A stretch of 64,000 nucleotides of DNA from Parapristionchus giblindavisi. Its lineage: Eukaryota; Nematoda; Chromadorea; Rhabditida; Diplogasteridae. The stretch is from assembly GCA_943737045.1 (NCBI GenBank), contig CALSFV010000417.1, forward strand, positions 62,001-126,000, written 5' to 3'. Position numbers and translations under genes: made by a program. Below are positions 1-10,966 of this stretch, piece after piece; positions within the stretch are counted from its first letter, which is position 1; each line of letters starts with the position of its first letter. The notes below the pieces were generated by a model. It saw only the letters and a program-made list of their open reading frames with translations. It was not told the DNA's origin and searched no databases.

Positions 1-459
1 TACAACGTCGACCGATTTCAGTGCAACTGGAGACTTGGAATATACATGTATATGAGAAGAGAATGAAAGAAGATGAAGAACAACCTTCGGGCCAGATTTA
101 TACTCTGTCAATATAATTCCATATCCATTCATTTTAATCGATTCAATGGATAATGGAAGGACTACAGAGTGAGGAAGCCACAGCACCTCGTGCACTACCA
201 TAAAATTGAGAATTAAAAGAACAAGTAAGTAGCTCCGTACTCATATTTCATTATCAATCGATAGTCTTATTTCACCTTATATATTATCTATTAAAATAGA
301 AATAGATGATAATGGGCATGCAAATGTACTAAAAGAATTGGGTATTAGTTAAGTTAGTTAAGTTATTCGTGTGAAACTCAATTATATCATGAAATAGTTG
401 TCCGATTACAGGTGATCCAAATTGAAGAGAACATGGATACTGAGGAATAGGAATTTAAA

Positions 460-1862
460 ATGAAGAAGAATGGAGTGGTAGAGATGATAAAGGGATTGGA
501 ACATATGAGAATCAAGTTGGTTTTTATTGATTTATCGATTAGCGAATATCTTCTTCAAAATTCAAACGTAGTTGAATTTTCTCAAGCAGTAGGACAAGTA
601 TATATTCTATCCGAAGAGAATATTACATTTAGAAGGCAAGAGTTTTTTCACTCAAGGAGGTGATAGAGATCGATGATAGAAATTATTGATTAGATTGAGA
701 AGAGATGAACATACTTGTTGTAGATTGATGTATTGAAGAATCAATTGAGAAATATTCAAGAATAGAATGAAAGATTGAGAAATATAGAGAGAAGAGAAGA
801 TGGAAATGAACATCAACATGAAAGAACTGCTATACTAGAGGTATTGGTTGATTGATTGAAAAAAATGTTTTATCAGAATTTATTTTGTTTTTTTTTAGGA
901 ACCATTACGAAATGCAGATGATATGGCAGCTAAAGTAATGAGAGGAGAAGCTGCGAGGATCGATGTATTAAAAGAGAAAAATTATCGATTGAAGCTATCG
1001 ATTCTTGTAAGTGGTACTGTAGGTATGAGGGTAATTGATTGATTAATTAAGATTAAAAGGGATATCTACATCAATGATGATATAATAAGGAATCTTGAAG
1101 GAGAACTTGAAATTGAAACAATGTATGCCATGATATCTTGTATTGTATGCTCGTTATGAATATATTAGAATATGATTTGAATTGATTATCTTGTATAGGA
1201 AATACTGCAGGAATTTAACAATTGTGAATTTCGATACATGATGTTTTTCGTTTGTACCGCTAGATTTTTATTGCTGTGATCGTTTCATCGTTTGTTCTCG
1301 TTCCTTGGCAGGTTCACGTTTGTTTAATTTAAAAACCATACATATTTACGTCAATAAATCGTTTTTTATTCACTGACAGTAATTCTGAATATAGAACGAG
1401 TAAGAATAGAGAAGGTAGAAAAGAGCCTAATAACAGCTAGAAAAAAGGCAAGGAATTGTTAAAAAAATGCTAGAAAAAATGTATTTCACAGTCAAAGAAA
1501 AGGCGTGAAACAGCTAAAAGCTATGAAAAAGCTAGAAAACAGCTACAAAAAATACATTTCGCTGGCTGTGACATTCTTTGTGACATTCTGGCTTTTTGTG
1601 ACATTTCACATGCATGCGTTGTAGCTGTCAAATGTATTTTTTCTAGCTGTATAATGTATGCGTTGTTTTACCTGAGATGAGGCATGTGGTCATTTTGGGA
1701 TACTGTAGCCAGGAAGCCGTCTAAATTGAAAAACCGGTCCCATGCTTCGATATACATTGTGAAACATGTTTGAGCACACTATATGAAAATTTCAAGGTGA
1801 TCGGTTAACTACAAGAAAAGTTATGCTCAAAAAACCAAAATATGATATCCTTCTGGCCACCA

Positions 1863-1953
<91 letters not shown>

Positions 1954-3247
1954 GCATGTCTTTCAGATATATTGTTAATCCTAATAGAGGAATTCTGGTA
2001 GATGATAAACCTCTCTCAGTGAGTTGATCTATGATCTTTGTACTTTTGTAATTTTATATTATTGAGGTGACAATTGAATTGCTTCATCAGAAGTTTAGTC
2101 CTTTGCATAAAATGGAAATACAGGTAATGTCTTAAAGTACATATTAAAAGTAATTGTTAATGTTTAAGGGATTGACTATGAAAGATAATATAAGTGGAGA
2201 TGCATTCATTGATAAGAAAAGAAATGATGAAATACAACGAATTCCGTTACAATTAGGGACAACTCTTATGAATTTGGATAAGGCTGAATTTCTATCTAAG
2301 CAAGGAGTTAAGTAATACAATTGATTCATTTATCTAATATATTGATTAAGTCTATAAGTAGAAGTGATTCGCTTATAACGATATTAGATATGGAGAAGAA
2401 TGAAGATGCTAAGACTCAATCTCTCAAGTATCACTCATTATTTTGTTATTGATCAACTCACTCATGTGGTGTTAATTTCTTGTAAATGGAATTGGAAATT
2501 GTAAAAAGGGTGTTAATTTTGTCCACTTGTAAATAGCATTGAAAAAAGCAAATATCTCGGTTCTCTGACTAGTTAGAGACTTGAAACTTGGTTTTTAGGT
2601 GAAAAACCACGAAAAAACATATAAACGAAGTTTTAAGTCTCTATCTCCACGAAGAGCGTAGATATTTGCCTTTTACAAGAATGTTCGAGTTTTTCCTGAA
2701 AAATCGTGTAAAAAGCAAATATCTCCGCTCTTTGTAGAGATGGAGACTTGAAACTTCGTTTATAAGCTTTTTTTTCTCGTTGTTTCTAACCCAAAAAAAA
2801 ACAAGTTTCAAGTCTCTAACTAGTTAGAGAACCGAGATATTTGCTTTTTACAATGCGATTTACCAGTGGACAAAATTAACACATTTTTACAATTTCCAAT
2901 TCCATTTACAAGAAATTAACACCATATAAAATTAAGAGAGCTTGATGAATTACTCAAAAGTGATATGAATACAATAAGTACAAATACAAAGAATACTCTT
3001 GAATTGGAACAAGTTCTATCTCAACAATTGAATGTCAGGTATGATTATATTGATAGATCAAAGATTAAACAGATAATATAGAAAAGAAGAATTGGAAGAT
3101 TTGAGAAAGAAGATATTGGAAGCAAAATATAATAATCATAAATTGGATGAAGAATTGAGAGAATTGGAGAATGAATTGAAGAAAGTTGATAGTGTTAACA
3201 ATACACAGTCTGTCACTAATCGAAATGGATCATGTTCTCTTATGTAA
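460..3247 (+). CDS. Coiled-coil protein with CaaX-like C-terminus, copy 1 (exon model partial)
   Basis: I do not recognise the family. The convincing coding part is the 3' half, with exons at about 1967-2018, 2068-2123, 2169-2312, 2351-2428, 2937-3040 and 3084-3247, separated by short GT..AG introns and one MITE-filled intron. Upstream, 460-663 and 899-1010 could be coding, but I could not join them in frame. The last exons are heptad-rich (KEELEDLRKK, LDEELRELENELKK). The protein ends in CSLM, which fits a CaaX prenylation box with X = Met and so predicts a farnesylated, membrane-attached coiled coil. Lamins end in a similar box, but no Ig-fold tail precedes it here, so lamin is not supported. 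The gene lies 463 bp upstream of the epoxide hydrolase on the same strand. Confidence 0.55.
1668..1866 (-). mobile_element. Tc1-like terminal inverted repeat, solo end
   Basis: The segment ends ...AAAACCAAAATATGATATC...GGCCACCACTG and then runs straight into (TA)n. Its reverse complement closely matches 10967-11150 and has the layout of a Tc1 terminus (CAGTG-TGGCC, then a TTTTGGTTTTTT tract). No transposase is attached. It lies in an intron of the coiled-coil gene, and an identical copy is present in duplication copy 2 (about 14636-14834). Confidence 0.7.
1863..1948. repeat. (TA)n microsatellite
   Basis: A pure TA dinucleotide run directly follows the Tc1-like terminus. The equivalent tract in copy 2 is 40 bp longer, which is the main length difference between the two copies. 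The ORFs of alternating Ile and Tyr read through it are artefacts. Confidence 0.97.
2468..2923. mobile_element. Fold-back MITE with about 70 bp terminal inverted repeats
   Basis: The left end GGTGTTAATTTCTTGTAAAT and the right end ATTTACAAGAAATTAACACC are reverse complements, and pairing continues for about 70 bp. A second inverted pair inside (AAGCAAATATCTC near 2555 and 2708; GAGATATTTGC near 2840) makes nested hairpins. It has no coding capacity and sits in an intron of the coiled-coil gene. The same element is at 15476-15932 in the other copy. Confidence 0.85.
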
Positions 3248-3710
3248 ATGAAATAAAGTATAGGACAACTAATATTTATCACCATTACATTCATATACAA
3301 TAACAAAAGTCAAAAACATCAAGAAAATAAAGATAAGCTCCAACATCTGATTTGAGGCTCCGCCCCTTTTCTATGTGGGTCTTCCGAGTCACTTTGTCTT
3401 TAAATAAGCAGAAAATTTTCTCTTAACGGTAAGACTTAACCCTCGATTTTCGTAAACTGTTTTCCTACTAGATCTGTTCACGAATTCACGAAAATAAAAA
3501 TGTACTGCTTTTTATGTGGAAATTTTTGTTTACAAATTCACGAAAAAAAATAAGTGACGCCCAGCTGTGGCGAGTATAATACAAGATTGATTTATTGTGT
3601 GTATTGTACTGTAGAATGAATGTTCCATATATCTAGAGTGTAGTTTGTAGTCATATCAGATGAATCAATGTCCATTACATACATGTGAGTGTTACTGAGT
3701 AAGAACATCG

Positions 3711-5528
3711 ATGAATTGGATTAGTCGTTTACTTATTTATGTTATTATGAAGATTCGTCAATATTACTATTCATCCATGGCCTTTTCATATTTGTTATGG
3801 AGATGGATGAGAACAGGAGGAAGTTCTCTTTCTATCAAACAACGAATATTACCCAGGTACCCAGGTAGGTATGAGTATTCGCTTATTCATTATTACTACT
3901 TATAGAAAGATAGTGGATAATTACATTCACAACTTCATAACCCTTCCTTCTGGAATCAAATTACATTATGTGGAAGCTGGTACAATATAAATCAATCAAT
4001 ATTTAGTATTTATAAGGCATACTATTTTCGTAGATGAATTCCTTTACTTTTGTTCCGCATAATTATTATTGCATTGAATTTTTAAAAAAATATATTAAGG
4101 GGATGAAGATGCTCCATTAATGATAATGATACATGGATATCCTGAATTTTGGTATACATGGAGATATCAGATAAATCATTTCAAACAACGATATAGGTTA
4201 ATATTGTATATAAAATAGTATGGAAATGATATACATTTGAGAGTGATCGCAATAGATCAAAGAGGATATGGAGATTCATCCAAACCTCAAAATATAGCCG
4301 ATTATCATATTAATATTCTAGCTAAAGATGTGGATGATCTTATTCATGCATTGGGTAAGATCAATTGATATATTATAATGTATAGATGATATTTGTAAGG
4401 ATATGAAAGTAGTATTGTAATGGGACATGATTGAGGTGGAGCTGTTGCATGGAAACACTCACTTGCATATCCACAAAGTGTTCAATCACTTATTATACTC
4501 AATGCACCTCATCCTGCTGCATTCTCTCATCTCCTTAGGAATAATAAACAACAACTTTCTCATAGTTGGTATGAAATATACAATTCAATTTGATATCATA
4601 TCGATAATAATAGGTATATGCTTTTATTTCAAACTCCAACTATTCCTGAACTCGCCATAATATCGGATGATTTCAAGGTACCATAAATATGAGTTTTAAA
4701 ATATATATCAAATGTTTAGATGTTTCATTCAATGTTCTGGGGTAAGAAAGCTGGTCTTATTCATAAAGACAATTTCACTGAGGAAGATATGGAATATTGG
4801 AAGTATACCTTCAGTCAACCAAGTCATTTTATTCCATTTTTTCTTCAATTTTCACGTTTAAAGAATTCTAACAAAACGGCAAACGACAAAATGGTAAATT
4901 AGCAGAACTTTCTTCACAGCGCTTGTAGAGGGATATGCAAAGGCTCATTTGAAAACTCGTGAGAAGCAAACCACTACTACGATATAGGCTATATATCATA
5001 TAGCTTCATCTTTGATCTTTCATGGCAGGAGACAAAACGGAAATTATGTCTTCGATGTCCTTAGAGGCAGACATCTAAATAGACTCATTCAATGCACGTG
5101 GGAAAGAATATCGTAGAAGTTGATCTTTGATCTTTTTTTTAATAAAAAAAAACAGAAAAAAATTTTCTTATTAATTTGTATAATGAAGTGTAAATTGAAG
5201 ATGCATTGACTGGCCCTCTCAACTACTATAGATGTTCTATGCAAATGACAGTTGGAGGAAAAATACATGAGAAATGTATACCGAGAACATTAATTATATG
5301 GGGAGAGGAAGATGCATTCCTTATAAAGGAATGTGCTACATTATCAGCTCAAGTAATATTCCCATCTCAATTGTATATTAATGAATCTCATTATAGTGGT
5401 GTCATGATGCTCACATTCATTTCATTAAAGATGCTTCTCATTGGGTACAACAAGATACACCACAACAAGTTAATACTATTATTGATCAATTTCTATCTGA
5501 ATCAAACCATACTAAATCACATATTTAA
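3711..5528 (+). pseudogene. Epoxide hydrolase, copy 1: nonsense codon at the nucleophile elbow
   Basis: Exons match copy 2 at an offset of 13009: 3711-3856, 3906-3979, 4100-4196, 4242-4354, 4400-4568, 4614-4677, 4720-4822, 5201-5352 and 5397-5528. All splice sites and the rest of the reading frame are intact. The one disabling change is at 4434, where TGG becomes TGA (codon 4432-4434), turning GHDWGG into GHD-stop. Translation would end at residue 154, the catalytic aspartate itself, losing the cap, the acid (D293) and the base (H321). That the frame is otherwise preserved implies the loss is recent. A sequencing error or an allele would look the same. Confidence 0.85.
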
Positions 5529-5666
5529 TAGTTTATTCCATCGGTATTCAGAATCATTAAGATAAATAAAGTGGTGAGATTGATGTATACAAACATGTAC
5601 AATTACTTAGTATGAACTAAGAGGAAAGAAGATTAATTGGCAGAAATGAAAGGGAAAACAATGTAT

Positions 5667-5813
5667 TTAATTACGAGCGAACTTATAGATATAATCACGA
5701 ACTTTAGCTTCAAATTGAGCACGATTCGATTGATATTGTTCAGCAGCTTGCATATTGAGAGGATCATCAAAATCAATAAGATCAGTAAAGAGAGAAGACA
5801 ATCCGTGCACCAC
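5667..5813 (-). pseudogene. Orphan last exon of UBE2F, truncated by the duplication
   Basis: This is identical to the final coding exon of the UBE2F gene at 18676-18822, with the same stop codon and the conserved FDDPLN block. The duplicated sequence ends at 5998, before any upstream exon, so the catalytic-cysteine exon and the N-terminus are missing and no functional enzyme can be made. It shows that copy 2, which joins the complete gene, is the ancestral arrangement on this side. Confidence 0.9.
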
Positions 5814-6000
5814 CTTCAATTTCATCTTTAACTTTAATAAATAAAATCAACTGCTGGATCGTCCGAAACCGATCATGTATACAACTGACATTAAATCCCT
5901 TTAAATCCATAACATTCTTTTCGTTAACGAGATAACTAAAATTAGGCGAAAACTAAATCAATATACAGAATAAAAAAGTATGGAAAAATAAATACAAGGA

Positions 6001-6311
6001 CAATTTTTAGTGAAATCTGACCCACCGAACTTGATCTGACCCACCGAACCGGGTTACGGTAGATTACTGTAGTTTACAATAGCTGATAATGATTTCGCAC
6101 AAGTAGTGGCTGTTCCCACAATTTTTAGTGAAATCTGACCCACCGAACTTGATCTGACCCACGGAACCGGGTTACGGTAGACTACTGTAGTTTGCAATAG
6201 ATCATAGTGATATCTCGCACGCAGTGTTCATTCTTTCAATTTTATGCGCAATCTGACCCACCGAACTTGATCTGACCCACCGAACCGGTTACTGTAGATT
6301 ACGGTAGTGTT
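6001..6311 (+). repeat. Three tandem repeats of about 118 bp
   Basis: Units begin near 6003, 6119 and 6238. Each contains AATCTGACCCACCGAACTTG, then a second CTGACCCACCGAACCGG, then a TACGGTAGATTACTGTAG stretch. The units differ by scattered substitutions and lie right at the duplication breakpoint. No ORF or hairpin stands out. The GTAGATTAC motif recurs elsewhere in the window (for example 45540-45690). Confidence 0.85.
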
Positions 6312-6474
6312 ACTGATGCTGATCGCAATGATACCCATCCCAAGTTTCTATGACCCCTACGAACCGAGTTATGCCCCGTTGCCGAAATGTCGGTTGCCGA
6401 AATGTCACCCCCCCCATAATAACAGCAAAATATTTCAATCTTTCGACAAGAAAAAAATTAGCAAAAGAAAATTG

Positions 6475-6543
6475 CTTCGAAGGGGATCGAACCCGTGGCA
6501 ATCAAAAGTGGACGTGGACACCTTATCCACTATACTACGGAAG
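6475..6543 (-). tRNA. tRNA-like sequence, probably a pseudogene
   Basis: On the minus strand there is a good A box (TAGTGGATAAG) and B box (GGTTCGATCCC) at normal spacing, and a plausible T arm. The acceptor arms match CTTC/GAAG at the ends, but the inner pairs and the anticodon stem are poor, so I assign no amino acid. It may be a degenerate tRNA gene or the head of a tRNA-derived SINE. Confidence 0.4.
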
Positions 6544-6720
6544 TAGATCTCTTGATGGCTGATAGATGAGCTAATGAACCCATCGGGATAGTTTAGTGTA
6601 GGAGACCATGCGAACTTTCGAATCGACCAGCCAGCCAAGAAAGGGAAATTTCAAGATCGATTTTCTCGAAGCTCAGCTTGATTAGGCACTGTCTAAAAAC
6701 GGATTTGCGATCGGCATATA

Positions 6721-7969
6721 TTAGGTTGGCGGGAAAGTCTTTGTCTATTTTTGAAAGCTTTATTTCTTCGAAGGAACAATAACACGAGATCAATTATACA
6801 TGTCATCATTATTGACAACTTATGTACTATGTTCCACCATTTTATGGAACTCGTCTCTGTAGAACCCAGCTGGGCGCAAAGCAAAGTGTTGCTTGAGTGC
6901 AGCCTCGACACTTTCACGGGAATTGAAGGCCCTATTTCGAAGGGCACGGGCTAGGTCTGCGAAAGGCTTGTAATTCGACAGGACCAAGCCTGGAGAATAC
7001 GGTGGTTGAGGGAGAACCATCCATCCATATCCAGCCAGTTTCTGCTTGACTTTAATGGAGACATGGTAACATGCGTTACCATGCTGATAATACACTTTCT
7101 TGTCCTTCTGGCTTGAATGATCGACTGTACTCTTCAGATTTCATAGTTGTGTGACGTACTTGGCCCCAGTACTTATCATGCCCTCGGGGAACAGCTACCA
7201 GTTGATCACACCATGCTCTCCCCAACGCGCTGACAGCATGATTTTCTTGGTGTGCGGGTTCGGTTTGGAGACATCCCCTGGTGTCTCTCCTTCTTCAACC
7301 CACTGGGCTCCCCTGTGGTTGTTTTCTTAGAGGACCCACCTTTCATCCACCGTTATGAGCCGGTCCAGCCATCGATCCCCAGCGTGGAGAGTGAGGAGTT
7401 TAATGGAATCATCGAATCGACGATCAAATTTTGCTAGGGCCATTTCAAGGGGTATGAATCGAATGAAATTTTTTCCTATACCAATGGATTCCGGGTCTTC
7501 TTCGAATGTGCTATGGCGAACTTCAAGTGTAGTGGCCATTTCACGGACACATTGGAATGGATCCGTTTTCACAACTTTCTTCAACGTATCCAAATCCAAC
7601 TCACAGGGGCTCCCAGATCGATCCTGTACATTGAAGGAAAAACCGTCTTATTTGAAGCAATGAAACCAATTCTCGATAGTGTTGTAGTGTGGGCATGTGT
7701 GTCATAAAAATACTTCAGGAGGGTCTCCGAATCGTTCATCTTGGTGTCGGATAGGAAGTGGTAAAGTATAAGTTGACGGATGCGGATAGTGTTAGTTACG
7801 TACATTGTTACTCTACTAGAGCCATGCTGAAGGGAAGGGAACGGGGGGTTGCTTACTGCAAAGGACCTTAACTGCTTGTTATTCACTATGAATGAGGTAA
7901 CGCCAAAATGCATCTGCTACGAGCAGTGAAAATAGAAAACCATGGACAAAGACTTTCCCGCCAACCTAA
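6721..7969 (-). mobile_element. mariner-family DNA transposon, inactive
   Basis: The element is 1,249 bp with perfect terminal inverted repeats (TTAGGTTGGCGGGAAAGTC... at both ends, at least 25 bp) and a TA duplication (6719-6720 / 7970-7971). Both the length and the TIR fit mariner. The minus strand encodes a broken transposase in three frames: an N-terminal part (about 7900-7580), a middle part with a conserved TVDERWV block (about 7600-7330), and a C-terminal part (7095-6820) with QPPYSPG and NYKPF. Two of the three DD34D aspartates are lost: the second D is G in HGNAC, and the third is N in SNY. Frameshifts and these changes mean it cannot transpose on its own. Confidence 0.92.
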
Positions 7970-8065
7970 TATAACTAATTTTAGTCACACTATTGACATC
8001 TCATAAGGTCAGGCCGAATTGAGACCATTCCCTTGTTAGGTAAACGTAGAAAAACAGTTTACATG

Positions 8066-8228
8066 TATATGTCGAATAGCTAGGTTATCGGTTTTCAAAA
8101 CCCGGTAAGGTTTTTCGATGTTTGGCAAATTTGGCTCAAAATCCGGTCAAGTTTTTTTTGATTTTTGTGAAATTGTGGCACAAAATCCGGTCAGGCTTGA
8201 TACTTTGTATCATACTTTTCGACTTATG
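8066..8228 (+). mobile_element. hAT-like MITE (CATAGGTCGA family), copy a
   Basis: Ends are TATATGTCGAAT...TTTTCGACTTATG, a decayed form of CATAGGTCGAAT...TTCGACCTATG. It is flanked by an 8 bp duplication TTTACATG (8058-8065 / 8229-8236). Inside is a tandem module of about 40 bp (AAAATCCGGTCAGGTTTTTCG). Family members are at 37022, 44082, 44336 and 63301. It is non-coding. Confidence 0.85.
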
Positions 8229-8570
8229 TTTACATGCCATGGGATTGATTCGAACCCTTTTGCCTGAAAGGGACGTTTGCCACTTCGTCATGAGAGTATA
8301 AAATGTTTAAGATTTTTGGATATAAATTGGCAAAGCGATTTTAACAATAAAAAAAATTTAAATGAATCGCTTATTATTGATGAGAGTTATTCGAGTACAT
8401 AAACAAAGCATCAATTTTCCTTAAAAATTTGTACTATGGGTGCTAAAAATAAATGAAGCAGAATGGACATAAAAAGATTCTAACCTATGCAGTTGGAGAA
8501 GATTTTGATTTTAAGGTCTGAAATTTTACCACTTAACCATAAGTTTTAAAAATGATTTTTTTGTAAAGCA

Positions 8571-8750
8571 TACATGGGCGCCGAATTGGGGGGTGCCCCC
8601 GTAAAATTAGGGCTTTTCGAAAATGTGTGGAATGTGTGGGACGTTTAGGTGAATTTTTTGAAAAAAAATTGATGGCCCCCAGTAAAATTAACCATTTTTT
8701 GTTCAGATGCCCCCTGTAGAATCGAGCTCCAGGTACCCCGCAATAAAGCT
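8571..8750 (+). mobile_element. MITE of the CATACATGGGCG family, right end decayed
   Basis: It starts CATACATGGGCG and contains GCCCCC-GTAAAATTA and CCCCTGTAGAATCGAGCTCC blocks shared with 9004-9143 and 37311-37453. The right terminus is eroded to GTACCCCGCAAT. Confidence 0.65.
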
Positions 8751-9003
8751 GTTTTGATAAATGTATATGCAAAAACATTTGAGAAGATTGGACGTATTTG
8801 AAGCGGTAAAAAGGATTAAAAGTGTGATTGACAGACATACAGACAGACGTACCATATCAGTTTATAGAACACCAGCCAATGCTCTGAGAGTTTTCCCAAC
8901 TTTCTGGAGTCTTGTGAAATGTTTTATTTCTGGAAATTTCTAGAAGTTTTATCGGGTAATCTATTCTTTGGTACTATAGTCCGGGTTACGGAAGAGGGCT
9001 CAG

Positions 9004-9143
9004 TCACACATGGGCGTGCCCCTGTAAAAAATGACGCTTAGGTGGAATTTTTGAAAAAAAATTGAAGGCCCTCTGTAAAATTAACCATATTTCGTTCTGA
9101 TGATCCTTGTAGATTCGAGCTCCATGTACCCCGCCCATGTATG
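9004..9143 (+). mobile_element. MITE of the CATACATGGGCG family, full length
   Basis: It has matching ends CACACATGGGCG and CGCCCATGTATG. Flanks GGCTCAGT / GTCTCTGT look like a diverged 8 bp duplication (6 of 8). The related CATACGTGGGC element at 56929 has a perfect 8 bp duplication, so hAT ancestry is likely. Confidence 0.65.
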
Positions 9144-9451
9144 GTCTCTGTACAGATGAGAGAGGAATGAGAGACAAGTGGGTGTGGCTTGAACAAACGC
9201 CATCACTATTCTGTTTTATATATAGCGTATGATAGTAACTAGCACGACGATTCTAGTGATGCTAATTATCTATTCTCTCTAATTTGTTGTTATGGAAATA
9301 AAGAATGAGAATAAGATAGAGATGAAATGTGAAGAGAATGATTGATTTGTGTATCGTACAAGTCAATGTATTCTCTATTCTTATGATACGTGTGAGAGAT
9401 GTCATTGTGGGATGAAAGATACTTATAATATTGTAATTGAATGATTTGTTT

Positions 9452-9764
9452 AGAAAGCCATTGCATTGGCCGAATGAAGGATCCTCTCAACAAATGATGG
9501 GAATGGTTGGAAGTTATCCTAACAATCGAACGAATACAAATCCATATTCCACCAATACTAATCCATATATGATGCATATTCAACAACAACAACAACAGTG
9601 GCAGCCACATCATGGTATATATTATTGATAATTGATTGATATAATGTTATTATTAGGAATGTATGGTGTTCCGATGGGATATGGTATGCAAGAAGGTGGA
9701 ATGGGTGCATATGGAATGCAATCAATGAGTGGAATTCCTCCTCAACAAGGGCCTCCATTTGGAT
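9452..9764 (+). CDS. C-terminal exons of a Q/N/G/M-rich protein (fragment)
   Basis: Exon 9452-9614 follows an acceptor (TTGTTTAG) and runs in frame through a Q-rich stretch (QQQQQQWQ). A 43 nt intron (9615-9657) leads to exon 9658-9764, which encodes GMYGVPMGYGMQ...PPQQGPPFG and a stop. The composition suggests a disordered tail of an RNA-binding or endocytic protein, but nothing is diagnostic. I found no upstream exons; the sequence above it is two MITEs, so this may be a gene remnant. About 500 bp of AT-rich sequence with no recognised feature follows. Confidence 0.5.
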
Positions 9765-10292
9765 AATCAATCATCCATTATATTATTCATTCCCATATAT
9801 TGCATAATTTATTATATTTTTATGTTGTCATTCATCTTTGTACCAATCCATTTATTGTCACTTTTAATCCCCATTCAATCAAACAATCAATACTTCATAC
9901 ATTCTGTCCCTATTCTATCCCAAAATGTTTGTGTCGTCAAGATTATATAGAAAAGAAGATTAGAGATCATAGTTCATCAAATTAAAAGAAGCCTACCATG
10001 TGAAATAGACACCAATTATTCATACTTTAGAATACAACCTTTCCTTTCCATAACTAAGATGACTTAATTTTGTTCACTATTTAAATGTACTAAAGAGATT
10101 GTAGTGTATGTATTAGTCATTTACACTGTAATAAATAATAATAATAATAGTAGTACGTTTATCTTGTCAGGGACGGTTTATTATTTAAAGAAATATGAAA
10201 AAACGATTGCGATTACGACAGACTGGGGATGAGAAGTTTTTGATGATCACATTACGTATTAATTAATTAATTAAATTTATCATACATCAATA

Positions 10293-10550
10293 CTCAGGCA
10301 AACAGTCAAATGCATTTTGCAGCTAAGTCAAATGCATGTGAGATGTCAGAATAAATGCATTTTGTAGACATTTTGCATGCATTTTTCTTAGCTTTTTCTA
10401 GCTTTTTCGTGGCTTTTTACCTTTTTAGTAGCAATTCCATAACTTTTTGAAACTTTTTCGAAGCTGTGGCTGCAAAATGCATTTTTGGAACCTTTTTCGT
10501 GCCATTTTGCCTTCCCTTAGCTGCAAAATGCATTTGACTGTTTGCCTGAG
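10293..10550. mobile_element. 258 bp MITE with about 35 bp terminal inverted repeats (CTCAGGCAAAC)
   Basis: The ends CTCAGGCAAACAGTCAAATG and CATTTGACTGTTTGCCTGAG are perfect reverse complements and pairing extends through TGCAGCTAAG. The interior repeats AGCTTTTT modules. Half-related termini (CTCAGGTAAAACAACGCATA) occur near 1650-1676, 14618-14644 and 12345-12370. I cannot define a target-site duplication. Confidence 0.85.
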
Positions 10551-10713
10551 ATCTTCTAACACTTTTTCTAAATCATTTTTTTAATAAATAAAAAAGGAAT
10601 TAAATCACTAATTCCACATACATATTATACCTAGTAATTCATATGCATGGTAATTTAATAGAAGAAAGAAAAAGAAAAAATAATGGTTGATTCATTTTAT
10701 TTAGTATATTTAT

Positions 10714-10939
10714 ATGATGTCGGTATCCCCTAACACAGAGGGTGAATCTATTACTGGTCCTCAACTACTACATATTGATCAGGTATATTTATTTATATTT
10801 ATTCATACCAAATGTATATTCCCTTATAGACTCTCATTTGCTTTGATCCTGAACAGACCCAAAATGTACAGAGAGTGAATATCAAACGAAGTATTCCAGA
10901 TAAAGTTGCATTTAGATGGTTGACTAATGCACCAACTAG
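10714..10939 (+). pseudogene. MSP-domain protein, N-terminal part only
   Basis: Exon 1 (10714-10782) encodes MMSVSPNTEG...LLHIDQ. After a 47 nt intron, exon 2 (10830-10939) encodes LICFDPEQTQ...DKVAFRWLTNAPTR, which fits the first half of a Major Sperm Protein / VAP domain (strand, linker, VAFKxxTTAP-like block). Exon 2 ends on a normal donor, but a Tc1-like element starts 27 bp later and no further MSP exon is seen before the next duplication copy. The gene is probably truncated. MSP domains are abundant in nematodes. Confidence 0.65.
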
Positions 10940-10966
10940 GTATCATTTAATACTCTATAGTATATA

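Larger units (their letters stand above)
1..5998 (+). repeat. Segmental duplication, copy 1 (5' end outside window)
   Basis: This block is repeated in direct orientation at 12969-19007. The offset is 12968 up to a (TA)n tract and 13009 after it. By eye I find only three base substitutions (near 1460, at 4434 and near 5853), a different (TA)n length and one A-run indel. The right breakpoint is sharp: both copies share sequence through AATACAAG (5998 / 19007) and then diverge. The left end may lie before the window. The block holds the coiled-coil gene, an epoxide hydrolase pseudogene and one UBE2F exon. Such close identity means either a very recent duplication or an assembly artefact. Confidence 0.95.

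Noticed and set aside
460..3247. Lamin, because of the coiled coil and CSLM ending
   Set aside because: There is no lamin rod pattern, nuclear localisation signal or Ig-fold between the coil and the tail.
8243..8295. tRNA-like sequence on the minus strand with GGTTCGAATC
   Set aside because: The B box is fair, but the A box, anticodon and acceptor arms do not form a cloverleaf; a chance or very decayed match.
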